DNA of 64,000 nt from Oxytricha trifallax (GCA_000711775.1 ARYC01001084.1:1-64000), one strand, 5' to 3'. Positions 43,848 to 57,428 are shown, numbered from the stretch's first letter. Notes: generated by a model from the sequence alone, not told the origin. Numbers and translations are program-made.

Positions 43848-46708
43848 ATGCCTTACTAAAGCAACATATTTGTGAACAGAGACTATGAGATAAAAGATAA
43901 CAGTAGTAGTTCAAGATAAAAATAGGATTTAAGCTAGAAGAGCAATTGGGATAGTATAGACAGTAAGAACATTGGAGAGTCAGGGAAGAATAGAGTTTTT
44001 AAATAAGCAGCAAAATAGGCAGTGTTGATTAGTGCTTTAAAAGGCAAGAAATTTAAAGCTTAGAGTGATGATAATATTCAGGAGAACTATATATATATAC
44101 AAATTACTATAAAATATACAGTAATTAACAAATAAGTTTAAAATTTTAACATTAGTAGAACTTCCCAAAGAGCCCGAATACTCTTGTAATTAAATAATTA
44201 CTTGACAATTAAATAAAAATTTATGGGGATATATAATTTGTTTTTTCAGTTATATTTTGGTCAGATTATCACATATAGGGCTTATTTAAGGAGAGTTAGC
44301 TTTAATTTAAATTTTGTGCTTTATTGATTAAGATGATAATTTTATTTTATATTAGTGGATGTTATAATTGAATGAAAAATAGTTCAAATAATATTGATTT
44401 ATCTTAAATTCTATAAATAGGAAAACATATTGAATATTTCACTTTTTTGTAAATTAAGTATAAAGATAAAAGGGTTTGATTCCTAAACTGCTAAATATAT
44501 TATAAAATTATTTTAATTTTTCCAAATCAAATTTTTCATATAAATACTAGAGACAATAAAAACGAGATAAAATACTAAGATGATTAAAACTATTCTTAAA
44601 AGCAATTTAAGAAAAAGAATACAAAAAACAATGAATAAACTCCAACGAAAAGTACTAATTCTATTTCGCCTGATAAAGCTTTTGATTTTAATAAATATTA
44701 CGCATGTTATCTAATTTATTTATTATAATGCAAAAAATTAACTTATATTTTTATTTTATTTGACAGTCTCAGGAGACTAAACTACTCAACTACATTCCCT
44801 TAAGAATCCCTTGCTCTGAATTAAACTCCCAATTCCACTTTCTAGAAATCAATCGATGATTCTCAATCAGACTTATTTGATAAGTCATCGAAAAGTCGCA
44901 GTAGATAAAAAAATCAAGCCAATTTGAGTAAAAATAAAGAATTAGGAGAAGAAAGCAATTAAAATTTGACATGTTGGCAAAAAACTTTAAAATTCTATGA
45001 AATTGCTAAGTCTTTTACGATTAAATCAGTGAACTGTTTTCAGGCTATTACAAACAAGTTTAAGCATGGAAATGATAATATATGGATCAAGTCTATATTG
45101 AATTCGAGATAAAGTTTTAAAAATTATAAAGAAATGACTCCAGTTGAGAAGAAAGAAAAGAATGTTTTAAGCCATTTAATTCTTTCATTCAAAGAATATA
45201 AATTATATATGAGAAGATTTGTAAAATTATTAATCATTAAGTATCAACCTATGCCAAAGCAAGAAATGATGGATTTAATTCAGGGAGTATATATTAAAAA
45301 ATCTTAAGAGATTAACACTAAAAATGAAATTCATATGGAATTTGATGATTTTGTGTATTCTAAAATTTTAGAAAACTATAGGCTTTTTTATTTTTACTAT
45401 TCAGTCATGATACAAAGGTTTGGTACCAAGAAAAAAGCAGATCACAAAGGCCAAGAATTCTTGCTTGCTCTCAAAAAGTTTTCAAAGGAGGATGAAAGAA
45501 TAGATTTCTTTAAGAAATTTATAGGATTTGATGAAGCAAATCCATACAGTAGAGAAGTCTTAGAGTTTTACATTATGCTTATGAAAGCGACGAATGAATC
45601 GATTCAAAATATTTTCTAAATGTAACAAGACGGCAACTCTTATACTCCCTGTGAGAAAATTTACATCGAATTCTAGAATTCATTTGAAAAGTTCATAAGA
45701 GTTTTCAATAATTCTTCTTCAAACTTGAAGGAAGAGTTAAAGAAGCATTTGATTTTTGACTCTGAATTGTTGATAGAAAACTAACCCAAAATTGAGGTAA
45801 AATTGAATGAAAAATGGGAATTATTTGCTCTACTAATTTTCTTAAAAAATACTATGAGCTAAAATGCAATAGCTGGGAATATAGAGCAGGCTTTAGTTGA
45901 ACATTTTAACATTGATGAGGAAAATAACTTAGTATGTGCAATCGACTTCGAAACATTCAAGCAACATTTTATTAAAATTATGGGTCTTGAGGATTCTGGC
46001 ATTGTTTTCAGCGTTATTGATTAGGAGGAATTTTTCAAGAAATACTTTGGCAATTTATGTTATGTAGAAGAGGAACCAGGAGAAAATTTAGGCAAAACTT
46101 TAGTTAAGCTCAGAGGCTTAAAAAAGATTTTTAGAGAGAGATATGAGTTTAAGATCAGTCTTAGGAAATTTATGGATCTAGGAATGAAGATGTCAATTAG
46201 GTTCTCAGAAGAAGCGAAAGAGTACTATGGCAAGATCTTTAAGGTCTTTGATGCTGATGGAGATGGCTTCATCACTTTCAAGGAGTTCAGAAAGATTATC
46301 AAGAAAGTAGATCCACAGAGATCAGATTGGAAGATTCATGCCATCTATCAGAAAGCTACTGGAGTGGACGATTCTGAGAAAGGCAATTTAAAATTCAATG
46401 AGTTCATAAAATGTGCAATGAACAATGTACTCATGGAGAAAATGATAGACTGGGACAAAGTATTGATGGAGGAAAAGGAAGAGTAGAATAAGGAACTATC
46501 CTATAGTCAATCCACTAAAAATATTAGCCTCAAAAATCTTGGAACAATGAGGGATAGAAAGACAATGAAATTAAGAATCAATTCTAATACTCCTAGTTCT
46601 CATAATTTAGGAACTAATGGAAATTCAGGCTCTGCTCATAATTCAGGTAGGTCTAAATAATCTACATTCTTCAAGATAAATCATATGACTAAGATATTTG
46701 ATTAATGA
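43848..46708 (+). CDS. EF-hand calcium-binding protein, ciliate type
   Basis: ATG 43848 opens MPYQSNIFVNRDYEIKDNSS, a basic, probably disordered N-terminus containing AAKQAVLISALKGKKF. After an AT-rich stretch with unresolved introns (about 44110-44770), a long frame runs from about 44780 to TGA 46706-46708. It contains helical segments such as MEFDDFVYSKILENYRLFYF and a canonical EF-hand loop, FDADGDGFITFKEF (46248-46290), with the expected D-D-D-G-E ligands. A second, degenerate EF-hand-like unit follows (VDDSEKGNLKFNEF). The C-terminus is Ser/Asn-rich. A calcium-sensing role follows from the loop; the target is unknown. Its 3' end may overlap the convergent gene by 38 bases. Confidence 0.7.
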
Positions 46709-48305
46709 GATTTTAATTTCTTTCATAAATTACTTTTGATACATAAATAATATCATCTATTTAATTTAAATATATAAAACTTTAATTAGTTTGTTGATAC
46801 CTATTGACATTAGCTTTAGCCTTGTTCATAAGCTTTGTAATTTTCTTTAGCTAATTGTTAAGTTTGTTTTTGAGAATTTAATCCAATGATGTTGTAAATT
46901 CTTCGTTCTTAAAGCATACATCTGTTTATACTTCACAATGATTTTTCTCAATGATATCCAAATGTTACGTAAACTTCTTTAGTCTCTGCTGCAAATCAAA
47001 ATTCTCTTTTGATCTTTCTTGAAGTGTCTCCTGACTGATTTCATATAATTCTCTCAGCTTTTTCATCTCTTGCTTTATTGTCTGATTCTCGTCCTTGAAA
47101 AAATGATTCTATCCTTCAAGTTGAATCTTTTCAAGGTCCCATTATATACTGCCTGTAGATAGAGCAGATCTCATTCTTTCAAGGTTAACCAGCACAGCTT
47201 AATCGTCTCGCTTCATCTACCTAACTTCATCCATTAAATTGAAGTCTTCTTTGATTTTTTAAGTGTTTACTTTCTTCAATTTTTCTTTAAACTCTAAATT
47301 TGATCTGACTAAATCCCAATTGTAAATGATTTCCTTTACATCATTTTCTAAGTTTCGTTTTTGAACTTCCATTAAATATCTTTCATCTTCTTCTCTATTT
47401 ACAAAGCCGATCAGTTCAAGAATGATTCTCTTGTGATTAGTTAAATTTAGTTCAGACACATCTTTTGTGTCTAAGACGTCTTATAGCTAATCTTTAATGT
47501 AATAGTTATCGATGATTTTGTTCTTTTTATCAATAAACTTGTTTAGCAAAAAACTTCTATCTGTTTTAAGTTTGCCAATTTTATAGCAGAGCTGCTGAAT
47601 AATTGAAAACCAGTTCTTTTCTTACTCATCAAAATACTTTCGAAACAATTTAAGCATTAGCTGACCCTTTTCTTTGCATTCTACAAAAACTTACTTAATC
47701 ATTTCCTGCAAAGCCATAAAAACGATAAATGCAGTGTATCTCTCATTTGTTTACTTTTTCTTAGTCTCAGTGTTTTGTTCTGGTGAACCCAATTCCTCAT
47801 CTAAAATGGATTTACTCAGTTTTTTCTATAACTACTGCTCTTTTAGCTTTTATTTAGCTCTAAATATCTTAAATTCTTCAAGGACACTTGCATATTCTTC
47901 AGGGTCTTTAACTTTCTTTAATTTGATTGCCTCTTTAACAGTATCTTTATAGCTTTTTAGATGCTTCTTGTGATATTAATTCATTGTTTTTAGATACTTC
48001 TTGTCTCCTAATATAAGTTCCAATTCCTCGAGGTCTATGTCATACTCGTCTCTTAAAGATTCTTTTATTTACACCCTGATTTCAGGTGCCATTGAAAACC
48101 CAGAGTAAAGTTTCTGGTTCATTGCCAGTTCAAGCTCGTCCTTGGATATCAAATCTTCAACGAGCAGTTTGTCATTAAGTAGGTCCTTGATTATTTTTTC
48201 AAAAGTTTGCACATCTTCTCTGCCAAACTCAGATTCCAAATTCTTAAAACAGTTTAATAAGTAAACACCAAGAATACAATAAATTAATATGGTAAGAAAT
48301 TTAAT
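46671..48305 (-). CDS. Helical/coiled-coil protein of unknown function
   Basis: A continuous minus-strand frame from about 48280 to TGA 46671-46673. It is rich in charged residues and leucine: DLLNDKLLVEDLISKDELEL, LEEFKIFRAKQKLKEQQLQ, QKRNLENDVKEIIYNWDLV and MKKLRELYEISQETLQE. Coiled coils are likely in the second half. No ATG is found at its upstream end, so the 5' exon is either in the AT-rich gap before 48311 or shared with the next gene. The 3' end, NRYQQTNQSFIYLNQIDD onward, may be read too far; an earlier end is possible. Confidence 0.6.
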
Positions 48306-48310
48306 GCTTA

Positions 48311-49733
48311 ATCATAATAAAATTTAATACTTGTATTAACTATGGAAAAAATAGCTTGTTAAATTTATATATTGATACAATTAAGTGTATTTAAAATAGA
48401 CTTAATTAATTAGATATAAAAGACTTTACTTAAAATAAAATTCAAAAATCTAGTAATGGTTTTACTACTACTAATTTTGGCTATCAATTCCAGATGCCAG
48501 ATCAACGGATTGTTTTTTCGATGTATTTAGCCCTTTCAATTTATTCTTTTTATCTATTGAATCAGATATTTTATGAAACTCCTCAATAAAAGTGGAATCC
48601 TCATTAAATAGCTTAAGATGGTTCTTGAAAGTTATTTTCTCTCTCAATGTATTAGCTGCTATAGATTGTTGACTTATAGATTAATGCAAGTTATTGATTG
48701 ACTTTTGACTTTGTTCCTTAAGGTAATTCTTATAAATTTCCCTCGGCTTCTCATAGCTTAAATTTTTTAATGACAAAGAGACAATATTAAACAATAATAG
48801 ATATTAAATAATTGAAACACTATTATCATCAACTTTCTTTCTGTATTCTTCCAGGGTATTCAACTCTATTACATTAGATAGTTTACTCTAGTCTATTTAT
48901 AATACCTTTATTTTGGTGTCATCGAGCAGACTCTATTAATTAATCATTAAAGTTTGATCTTCATTTTGAACGCTATTCTCATTTTTGAGTCTTTCAACGC
49001 TTTTCTCTCCGTTTGTGAGTAAGCTTATCATTTGAACAAAAGAATTTCTTGCGTTTGTTAGGTGTTCAATAGGATTAGAGCTGCCCTTCATATTTGATTA
49101 AAGAGGGGCATTTGCATCTACCATAAAAATAGACGAATTTCTTTTCAAGATATTAGGACCTACATTCTGGTGGATACTAGAAGGACTCAAAGCGCCTGTA
49201 AGTTTGTTTACATATTTTCCACCAAGGGGCTTCATTAAATTCTTATAGAAATCTCCGTAATTATTTCTCTGAGTCTTATGCGGAAGATGCTAAGTATTGC
49301 CATTAATTTTCTTTTGAGATATTGCCTTATCTTATTATGATTGATTTCCCATCTTTATTTTTGGAAACCGCTTATCCATGTATTCATTCAAAGACTTCAA
49401 ATTTTACACAACGTTCTGAGTTCCTAATCCCTTTTAGTAATTTTGAATAGTAGGGCTGCTATAATCTCCTATATAGTCAAACTCCAAATCCTTTCTCTGA
49501 CTTTATATGGTTGAGTATCCAGGTTTTTATGCATTTTAAATGTCTGGCAAAGTAGACTAAGATTAAGATTACTACAACCTTTTATTTGTGAACTAAACTG
49601 AGTTCTCATTAGTCTAAATCATAGAAATATCCTCATTAAACACTTAAGAGTTAGTCTTAAGTTTAAGAGGTTTTTTATTCTGGAAAATTTACTTTTAATC
49701 TACGGATTGCTAGCTTGGTTACTTAGTATCCAT
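48311..49733 (-). CDS. Q/N/S-rich protein with helical C-terminus, unknown function
   Basis: ATG 49733 opens MDTKQPSQQSVDQKQIFQNK. The frame contains YIGDYSSPTIQNYQKGLG, MKPLGGKYVNKLTGALSPSS, and a helical part NTLEEYRKKVDDNS. One or two short introns lie near 48770-48815 and 48895. The frame ends at TGA 48311-48313, but AT-rich composition suggests coding weakens after ASGIDSQN (about 48480), so the real end may be earlier or join the next gene downstream. Not recognised. Confidence 0.55.
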
Positions 49734-49824
49734 TTATAATAGATTTTTAAGTTTAGAATAATTAAAGTTATACGATTAATTTGTTTATACTTAAAAATAC
49801 TTTAAAACATTCCATAATTAGTTT

Positions 49825-51961
49825 TCAATAAAATAGCTTTTATTCATAATTAATAGCCAGTATCTCTTCTTTATCACTGTGATAGTTTTGATCATCGTTT
49901 TCGTTCTCAAGGCGATTTTTATCATATAAAACCTTTTGCCCCGAGATCCTTTTTGCAGCAGCATACTCTGACTACAATTTATTAGTCCCAATAAGATATA
50001 AATTCATAACGTCCTCCTCAGTAGTTGGAGAAATTAAATGAGAATATTAGCCTCTAATAAGTTCAGTTGTCTTCTCCATTTAATCTAAAGCTTGCAACTT
50101 CTTGCGACTCAAGTGAGAAACTACTGATTAGTTGTAAGAGTATCTTGACCCTATTAGATTTCTCTAGTCTATCTTTTAGGTGCTCTAAGCATCTAAATCT
50201 GAAATTTTTAAGGAATACTTCTTGCTTGTTAGGAACCTAGGATTTTTGTCGCCTAATTCTCTGATATTAATAAGAGATTTCAAACTATCTGTTGTCTAGT
50301 ACATTGGGTGATCATCTTCATTTTCTTCTTTAATAACTGCCTGCTTGAAATTTTCGTTTATCCACTGAGTTTAAGATACGTAGCCATCTTGATATCCATT
50401 ATCATTACTTTTTATAGTTTAGTTAAACTAATGTGTCTCTCCAAACCTATCCATAAAATAAGAACCTGTTGCATCTCCTATATTTCGCCTTGATTAATCT
50501 AGATTCGGAACTCTAATAATTTCTGTTGGCTTGCAGCTCTTATCTAAATATACACTTGCCATATCGTTTGATTGACCAATACTATCAAGATATAGGAATG
50601 TCTTTTTTGCCTCTTCTTTTTCAAGTTAATTTTGTTCTCTCAAAGCTAGATTTCTAACTTGTTCTTCAGTTTTATTTTTTGGCTTTTAATAAGTTCCCTA
50701 AAGCCTCAAGTTGATATTATTGATGTGATAATTTCTTAGATTTGCTCTCCAGAGAGTAGATCCTAAAGTGTCGATACCAACTCTAGCTTTGTCAACCAAT
50801 TCTTAAGTTTCAATTTTCTTCCTGAACTCAAAGGTTTGATGCATTAGACTATTTTCAGTTGCTTATTTATGAGATTTTATTGCAAGTTAATTTTTCTTTT
50901 TCTCCCAAAAATCTTTAGCCTGTTCATATCTCTGAAATATTCTCTGTGACTTTGATTACTATAGCTTGATATTTTGAGGTAGTTACTCTAATTATTATTG
51001 TTCTTCTATTTCATTTTCTTTTATCTTTTCATTAAGATCACTGAACATACGATCTATATATTAGTCACTGACTATTTTCTCTTGTTAAGCATTTGGCTTA
51101 TTTGAAAAATTGACTCCTTTTTGTTAACTATTTGAGGAATTAGTCTCCATTGAGCTGATTTTATGATTTCTCAAACGCCTTCCTTAAGGAGTTGATATAG
51201 TACTTTTTAGAATTCCTTAATTCTAACTACCATTAGTTGTCTGAGTTTATTGCTTCTTTGCTTTTTGGGATTCTTTTAGTTTATTTTGAGCTTGCTTGAA
51301 TATATCAGGGGTTCCAAGAATTGATCTTTTTTGCATTTTACCCTCATCATTCATTATGAACAGCTTTTGCTTGCCTAAAATTATGAAAAAAATATTGCCT
51401 TACTTTTAGATAACTTTTCAGGAGAAAGAAAACTATCTGGATCATCATCAGATTTTTATATCCCTTTATGTTCATACTATTGTCTCTTATATTCTTGCAG
51501 TCTAGTTTCACTCATCTGCTTTTTAAGTAAAAACGCCCTTTTTACGTTATGCAATTTGCTTTAATTTTCTTGATTTCTCTATACTAGAATTTTGTCTCCA
51601 CTTATCGCTTTATCGAAATTTATTTTCATTACTAATGTTTAAATTTAACATCTTAAAGTTATTTACTTGGAGGGAGACTTTGATTTGTAGTAGAGGGGAA
51701 TCCACCATTATTTCTTTCCATTAGACTTCCATATTTCAAAGTGATGTTAGTTGAATATATTGGATTACTCACATCAATGACAGGCTGATATGAACTAATG
51801 CTAAATTGAACAATTTCAAACATTATAATAAAAAAATACTTTTGGTGAGCTGTGTTCTATCTTGACCTTATATCCCCTACTATTGAGGTTAAATTTTTCT
51901 AACTTAAAGGTGTCTGATAACTTTTTAAGTCTTTTATAAGGATAGAGTTTGATCTGCTCAT
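49825..51961 (-). CDS. Conserved-looking ciliate protein of unknown function, three short introns
   Basis: ATG 51961 opens MSRSNSILIKDLKSYQTPLS. Introns at 51801-51839 (39 bases), 51632-51666 (35 bases) and 51375-51403 (29 bases) each have GTA...TAG ends and each restores the frame. The protein contains ISSYQPVIDVSNPIYSTNIT, KRSILGTPDIFKQAQNKLKE, TLGSTLWRANLRNYHINNIN and YAAAKRISGQKVLYDKNRL, and ends at TGA 49825-49827. Basic, Q-rich and partly helical. No domain is recognised. It is divergent from the gene at 52112, with a gap of about 150 bases. Confidence 0.7.
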
Positions 51962-52111
51962 TATTATATTGCTTTATATATTTTTACTTCAAAATATTTT
52001 TAAAACTATATCTAAGAATAAATTGCTATCCATCGTAATTTTTACTGTCAAGATAATCATTAAATTATAATTGACAAAAGAAATATTGCATAATATAAAA
52101 CTTAGCTGAAA

Positions 52112-53584
52112 ATGGAAAAAATGCAATCCTCGGAAATATCTGCATCATCGAAACATGAATATCTCCATAAGCAATGGACTCGATTAATGACCTTTAAATT
52201 GAGTTAAATTGATAAAAATCTTATATAGTAGAGACTCCAAGATTAAAAACAGCAATCCAATCCAATGATTATGAAGCAGGCTAAACATTAAGGTGGAGCA
52301 GCAAGCAGAAAACCAAAGAAATTCGGAGTCATGCAATTGCAAATCAATCGAGCTAAGATTGAAATGGGTAGATTTGAGAAAAACACGCAAATTTAAGAGA
52401 AAGAGTAAAAACGAGAGGATATGGTATTGGCAGCTACTTAACTAGCTATTTATGAAGCCTAGGATATAGCAAATAATAAAGTTAGCAAAGAAAGTAGGAA
52501 AAATTAAGCTAAAGGGAATAATTTTCTCACAAATAGTATAAGCCAAATTATTTCAAGTGAATGTATAATAGTAAATACATATTATACCTTCTTTAAATAC
52601 AAGAGTAAATCAATATCAACAGAGGATATTACAATTCCACTGCATTAAATTGAAATAAAGCGATATCTAAGGTTCGTGGATAAAAGCCACGATCATATGA
52701 AAGGTTTTAGTAATCTTAATGTTTCATCTGTTAATAATTCAGAAAGTAGGAAAAATAGCTTAATAAAGCCTTAAAACACAAACAATTTTTATAATGAAAA
52801 TTAAATTTCTCTAACCTTTCCATAGTAATTAGCTTTAAAGAAGTTAAAAGCTAAATTGATGTAGTAACAAGAAGGGGATAATTATACAAATAATTAAGAA
52901 ACAAATTATAGAGAAAGATAAGTGTAAAAATCAAAGGGTTCTGCTTTTGGCTTGGTCAAATATAGAACTCTGTATAATGAAGAAGGCAGCTAAGACCAAT
53001 CATATTATTTGAGAAATGCTTAAAATAAAAATCACCTATACAACAATAACAAAAATTTTGCTGTTAATTCAAAGAACTTAGAGTTTGCAAAGTAATTTAA
53101 TACACCGAAATTTGACATCATGTCATCTAGAAATATAGCCGATTTAAAGATGCAAAATTCTGGTCCTTTGATATTAAGTAAACAAAAGTTATCGCTTCCA
53201 AAGATTTCTCCTATTAAACCTATGATTGATAATTCTCCATTCACTTAAATTTAAGGATTTTCTGATTTCCATTCATCTAGAAATATATCCCCAAAGAGGA
53301 TTCGCTCCAAAGACTAGTCAATAACTTTCGAACACTTATATAATTAATAGTCTAATGAAATATTGGAAGATTCCTACTAATCTATTAACTTAACTAAGAA
53401 TACTGAAACTCAGATTAAATATCACAGAGGAGTATTAGCGTTCCCTAAAATTGGCAAAGCTAAAAATTCACATATAATGGATTCATTAAATAACATAATT
53501 TCAGATATTACTAAATACCGGGAGGATGAGCTATTTAAAGTAGATTAGAGTTAAAACATGTCTATTTCTTAATATAATTAATGA
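52112..53584 (+). CDS. Basic Q/S-rich protein of unknown function
   Basis: ATG 52112 opens MEKMQSSEISASSKHEYLHK; stop TGA 53582-53584. An intron of about 44 bases (GTATAATAG...ATACAAG, about 52562-52603) separates the first exon from KSISTEDITIPLHQIEIKR. The rest is Ser/Asn/Lys-rich: SKGSAFGLVKYRTLYNEEGS, MSSRNIADLKMQNSGPLILS, KISPIKPMIDNSPF. The composition suggests a mostly disordered protein with short conserved motifs. It converges on the K+ channel gene, 67 bases away. Confidence 0.65.
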
Positions 53585-53651
53585 TTTATTATTGAATTAT
53601 TATTTAATCGCTTAATTTAATGAAATTTAATTTATAATAAAAGTTATTTAA

Positions 53652-56600
53652 TCAAGATTTATGAAATAATTCAATCTTAGGTATTGTTTGAGGCTAGTCT
53701 TATTAAGCCTCATTGCCGTTTATATCTTTTTAAGTCTCTGATTATTTTAATTGCTAATTGACTGTATTTTAGAATCTTTCCGAGATCTGTAAGCTCATAC
53801 TTGGACTGTTAAACTTAGTCTTAACATTTGTATTTTTGAGGAACATAGAACTTAAAATGCTAACCTGACCTCTAAGCTTCACTGCTTCAGGGTTCTCTGA
53901 CCTCCCTTCTTACAGATATCTCTTAAGTAAATCGAAATTGTAGTCCATCTGCCTAGTACATTCATGGATTGATGATATGTACTTTGAACTTTTCTTGCTT
54001 ATCTTTTTAATGACGACTTCAGGAGTCTCTTCATCTTCAATGTCAATTTTTGGTTCTTCATCTGAGTAAAATTGCTCAAGTTCTTCTTCATCTTCATACT
54101 CTGAAAAGTCTGGGATCTTCTTAGATCCAACAGGTGAAGTTGCACTTGAGGTAACATTGCTTTCTGCCATGTTTCTTATTTTTTTCTTAATTGATCTCTT
54201 CAGGGCTTACAAATTCTTGGAGCTTTTTGAATCTAGCTGTTCCATTGCCTTAGTAAAGAAAGCTCTTCTTCTCAGCCCTTAAACTCTTAAATTTTCAGCT
54301 GTTATTGGGAATAAATCGCACAAATTTAGGAATACTTTCTTTGCTACACACATAAACCTCACATTTTCCCCTTTAGATTTAGTTTTAAAGTTTATATTTG
54401 ACTTAAGGTCATAAAATATTTGATAGTCTCCGAACACTGAATACTATGGCAAGAGAATGAAATCCTTATTTAAGTATCTGTTATACAGTGAAACTTAACC
54501 TTCCCTGATAAAGTATAATTCATGTACTTTGTGGCCGTATTGTATAACAGTTTAGTCAGGCTCATAAATTCTGCAGTACATATTTATAATAAGTTCATTT
54601 AAGAATCCTCTCTCGCAATGCTAAAAGAATCCTCGGAATTATTAAAAAACCCAAACATTTATATCAATTAAAATCAATAAATTTCCGTTCAATATTTAGA
54701 TCATATTTATTGATATCATATTTTTTTAAATTAGATTTATAACTATATATCTCCGAAAGTAAATGATATAACAGATCATTTTTGCAAATCATAATTCATT
54801 TTAATCTTTTATATAAAAATTGAAATGAAAAATTATTAATAGAAAATTGAACATTATCATAAATAGCAAAAGATCACTATATTGTTCTTAGTTTGCTATA
54901 TTCATATATTATTTTCTTACTAAAATTTAATATTAACCTTTTAAAAAATTAAAGTGCCTTTTATTGTTAGAAATCTTTGAATAGAATGTTGATTAGTTCT
55001 GTCTACATTTTAGGCGAAACCTAGTGATAAAAGGGAAATTCCTCTATGATTAAATTGAAGTCATGCAAGAATGCATCTTGAACATATCTCTTGATCGAAC
55101 TATATAAATCTGGAGGAATATAATTAGGCTTGTTAGATTTCTCTACTTTTTTAATCCAGATATCTAGACTGCTAACTTTCTCATCAAGCAAGCTTTCAAA
55201 ACTATCATTCTTATTTAAAACCCCAAAACCCCTTTTAAAAATAATTAATATTAGATTTAATATGTGTTCTATTTACATTTCAAAATCAATGAATATAAAT
55301 ATCGATCATGAATTTTTCAAATTTAAAAGCTATAGAAATTAATTCACTTAAAGTAATATATTTAAAATATTTAAGATAATTATTAAGATGGAATAGTTAC
55401 ATTCAGCTTTTAATTAAACCTCTCTAAATTCTTTTGATTATTTTGCCTATAAACATCAATGAAATAAATAATTTTAGCACGATTAACTTAAAAACACTAA
55501 ATAATTTATAAAATTTACTAAAATTTAATCAAAATCTTGTTTTTCTCCTATTTTGTGAAGTTATGGATTTCTCTGTGTGCAAAAAAAAATTAGTTACTAA
55601 TTTAATCTATAAGTTCAATTGAAATTATTCTATAAAAACTAAATAAATTGTCAAACATATAATCTTGCTGAGTGATAAATGAATTAGGATAATTAATTAA
55701 TATAAAAATATTAAATTCTTAATAAATAGCATACTCAAAAGTCTCATAATAATTCCATTTTTATTTTTTGTTAATCAAATTAAATATAGAAATACTAAAG
55801 TAAAGGCATTTAATTTATTTTACTTAATAATTTTTCATATAATTTTCTATTTTATCAATATTATTTAATTTAAATATAAATAGACATAAGAATTCTCTAA
55901 GAGCCAAGAATTATACTTTAAATTTCAAAATGCTCCCTAATTATAATTATAATTTGATTTGATTAATTAGGTTTTTTTGGATTATATTTTAATGCCATAA
56001 CCTTCAATCAATTATAAAATTTATTAGCAGATTTATAATGATAAATGAATAAGAGTGAGAACATTTTTCAATCCAATAGAACATACTATTTAATGCGGGA
56101 CTAACTATGAAATTAATTGAAGAATTGATTTAAATTTCAATATTAAAAGCCAGTGCACTTTATTTTATTAATAATAAAATATTGTTGGTTTTTTAATTGA
56201 TCATATTATTTATACTCCCCATCATAAATGAAAACAAACTCAAGCCAATAAACTATGAATATCGATAAAAAATAATAAAAAATTACCTCTAAACTCATAC
56301 AGAATATAAATTCATCTCTTAAATTACCTGTATGATCTCCATAACCAACAGTTGTGATAGTTTAAAGAATAAAGTACAACGCAAATATGTATATTTATCT
56401 GAAGGCTTCAGGATCGATAAAACTGGGATCTGAGTAAATCCAGCCTTTTCTTTGATCTTCTGGAAGATAAACATTAATAATTTTTTTCATGGACTATGTA
56501 AAGTTTAAGAATAAGTATATCTCTCTCTTCTGCCAATATAGATGTAAATACAAGCCAGTATATGTGTGGAAAAAATCACAAATATCATAAGGGTTAGTAG

Positions 56601-57370
56601 ATTTGCGTAGTCGGCAACTTTCATACGATTATAACCTCTACTTAGTAAAAACTTTACTAAGATAAATTTGAACAAAGCAAAAAGCCTTTCTGCATGCACA
56701 AACCTTGCTAGTTTGAAGAGATAGAGCGCTTTTGACTCATTGGCGATAAGTGATGGAATAACTGACAAGAAGTCGAATAAAATAAAATGATTCATAAATT
56801 TAATTTTTTTCTTAATGTTATATGAAGTAGCCACTAAAAAGCAATGGATTAAAAGTTTCAAAAATTTACCTAAGGTAAGAGAAAGCTGTTTCTTTTAAAA
56901 TCTTTTTCTCTCCATTTATTTTAAAAAAGCACATAACTATGTCAATGCAAAATATTACATCATTTACAGTTTCCATTACTGTTACAGATGAATAGTATTC
57001 AGGAAAAACCAAACTATAGCATTTTTTGTATAAAACTCATATATACTTACACATAAGGAGTTGCAAACAAAGTGTAAATTGTGAAGATATACATGATCAC
57101 TGACCACGCTTGACCCATACTTTGAGTGGTGTCAATCATGTACCAAGCTGTCTTTTCTTACTAATTTTTCCAGTAATTGTTCACAGATATAAAATTTCCA
57201 TCCTCATCCACTAAGCCATTTTCGTCAATTGGTTCAACTCGAACTTCACTCTACAAAGCTGCTTTCATGCGATTAATGATGACTTGCTGCCAAAAATACC
57301 TTCTTACTTGCGACCAGAGATACAAACGCTTTTCTTTCTTCTTATGTTAATAATTACATGGATTATACAT
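53652..57370 (-). CDS. Voltage-gated potassium channel with cyclic-nucleotide-binding domain
   Basis: A membrane channel spread over several segments. ATG 57370 opens MYNPCNYQHKKKEKRLYLWS. S1 is AWSVIMYIFTIYTLFATPYV (about 57060-57120). S2/S3 and S4 are in FMNHFILFDFLSVIPSLI and ALYLFKLARFVHAERLFAL (56505-56861), where the S4 charges are weak. S5 is LLTLMIFVIFSTHILACIYI. The pore helix and selectivity filter are TITTVGYGDHTG (about 56300-56340). After an interval of about 1 kb comes the C-linker (LIIEEFPFYHQVSPKMQTEL, about 55010-55070), then a cNMP-binding domain (TVIQYGHKVHELYFIREGQV and LLPQYSVFGDYQIF, 54330-54560) and an acidic tail (FSEYEDEEELEQFYSDEEP) ending at TGA 53652-53654. The S6 portion between CMSLE and GFGVLNKND is incomplete, so a segment may lie elsewhere. 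Divergent from the taxilin-like gene. Confidence 0.85.
55245..56205. other. AT-rich interval (probable IES) inside the K+ channel gene
   Basis: Nearly 1 kb of very AT-rich, non-coding DNA between the pore/S6 segment and the C-linker segment. The remainder of the gene is continuous except for short introns, so this length is more typical of an IES than of an intron. I could not identify the pointer pair. Confidence 0.5.
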
Positions 57371-57428
57371 AAATAGGGAGGTAACATTTTGAATTTGAAT
57401 ATTAAAACAAAATATCATTGATTTAAAT

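Noticed and set aside
56910..57050. Intron-like junction between S1 and S2 of the channel taken as a precise splice model
   Set aside because: The donor GTAAGTATATATG is clear, but the next junction (GTAAATTTTTG...TTTTTAG) does not keep the frame as read, so exact boundaries were not asserted.
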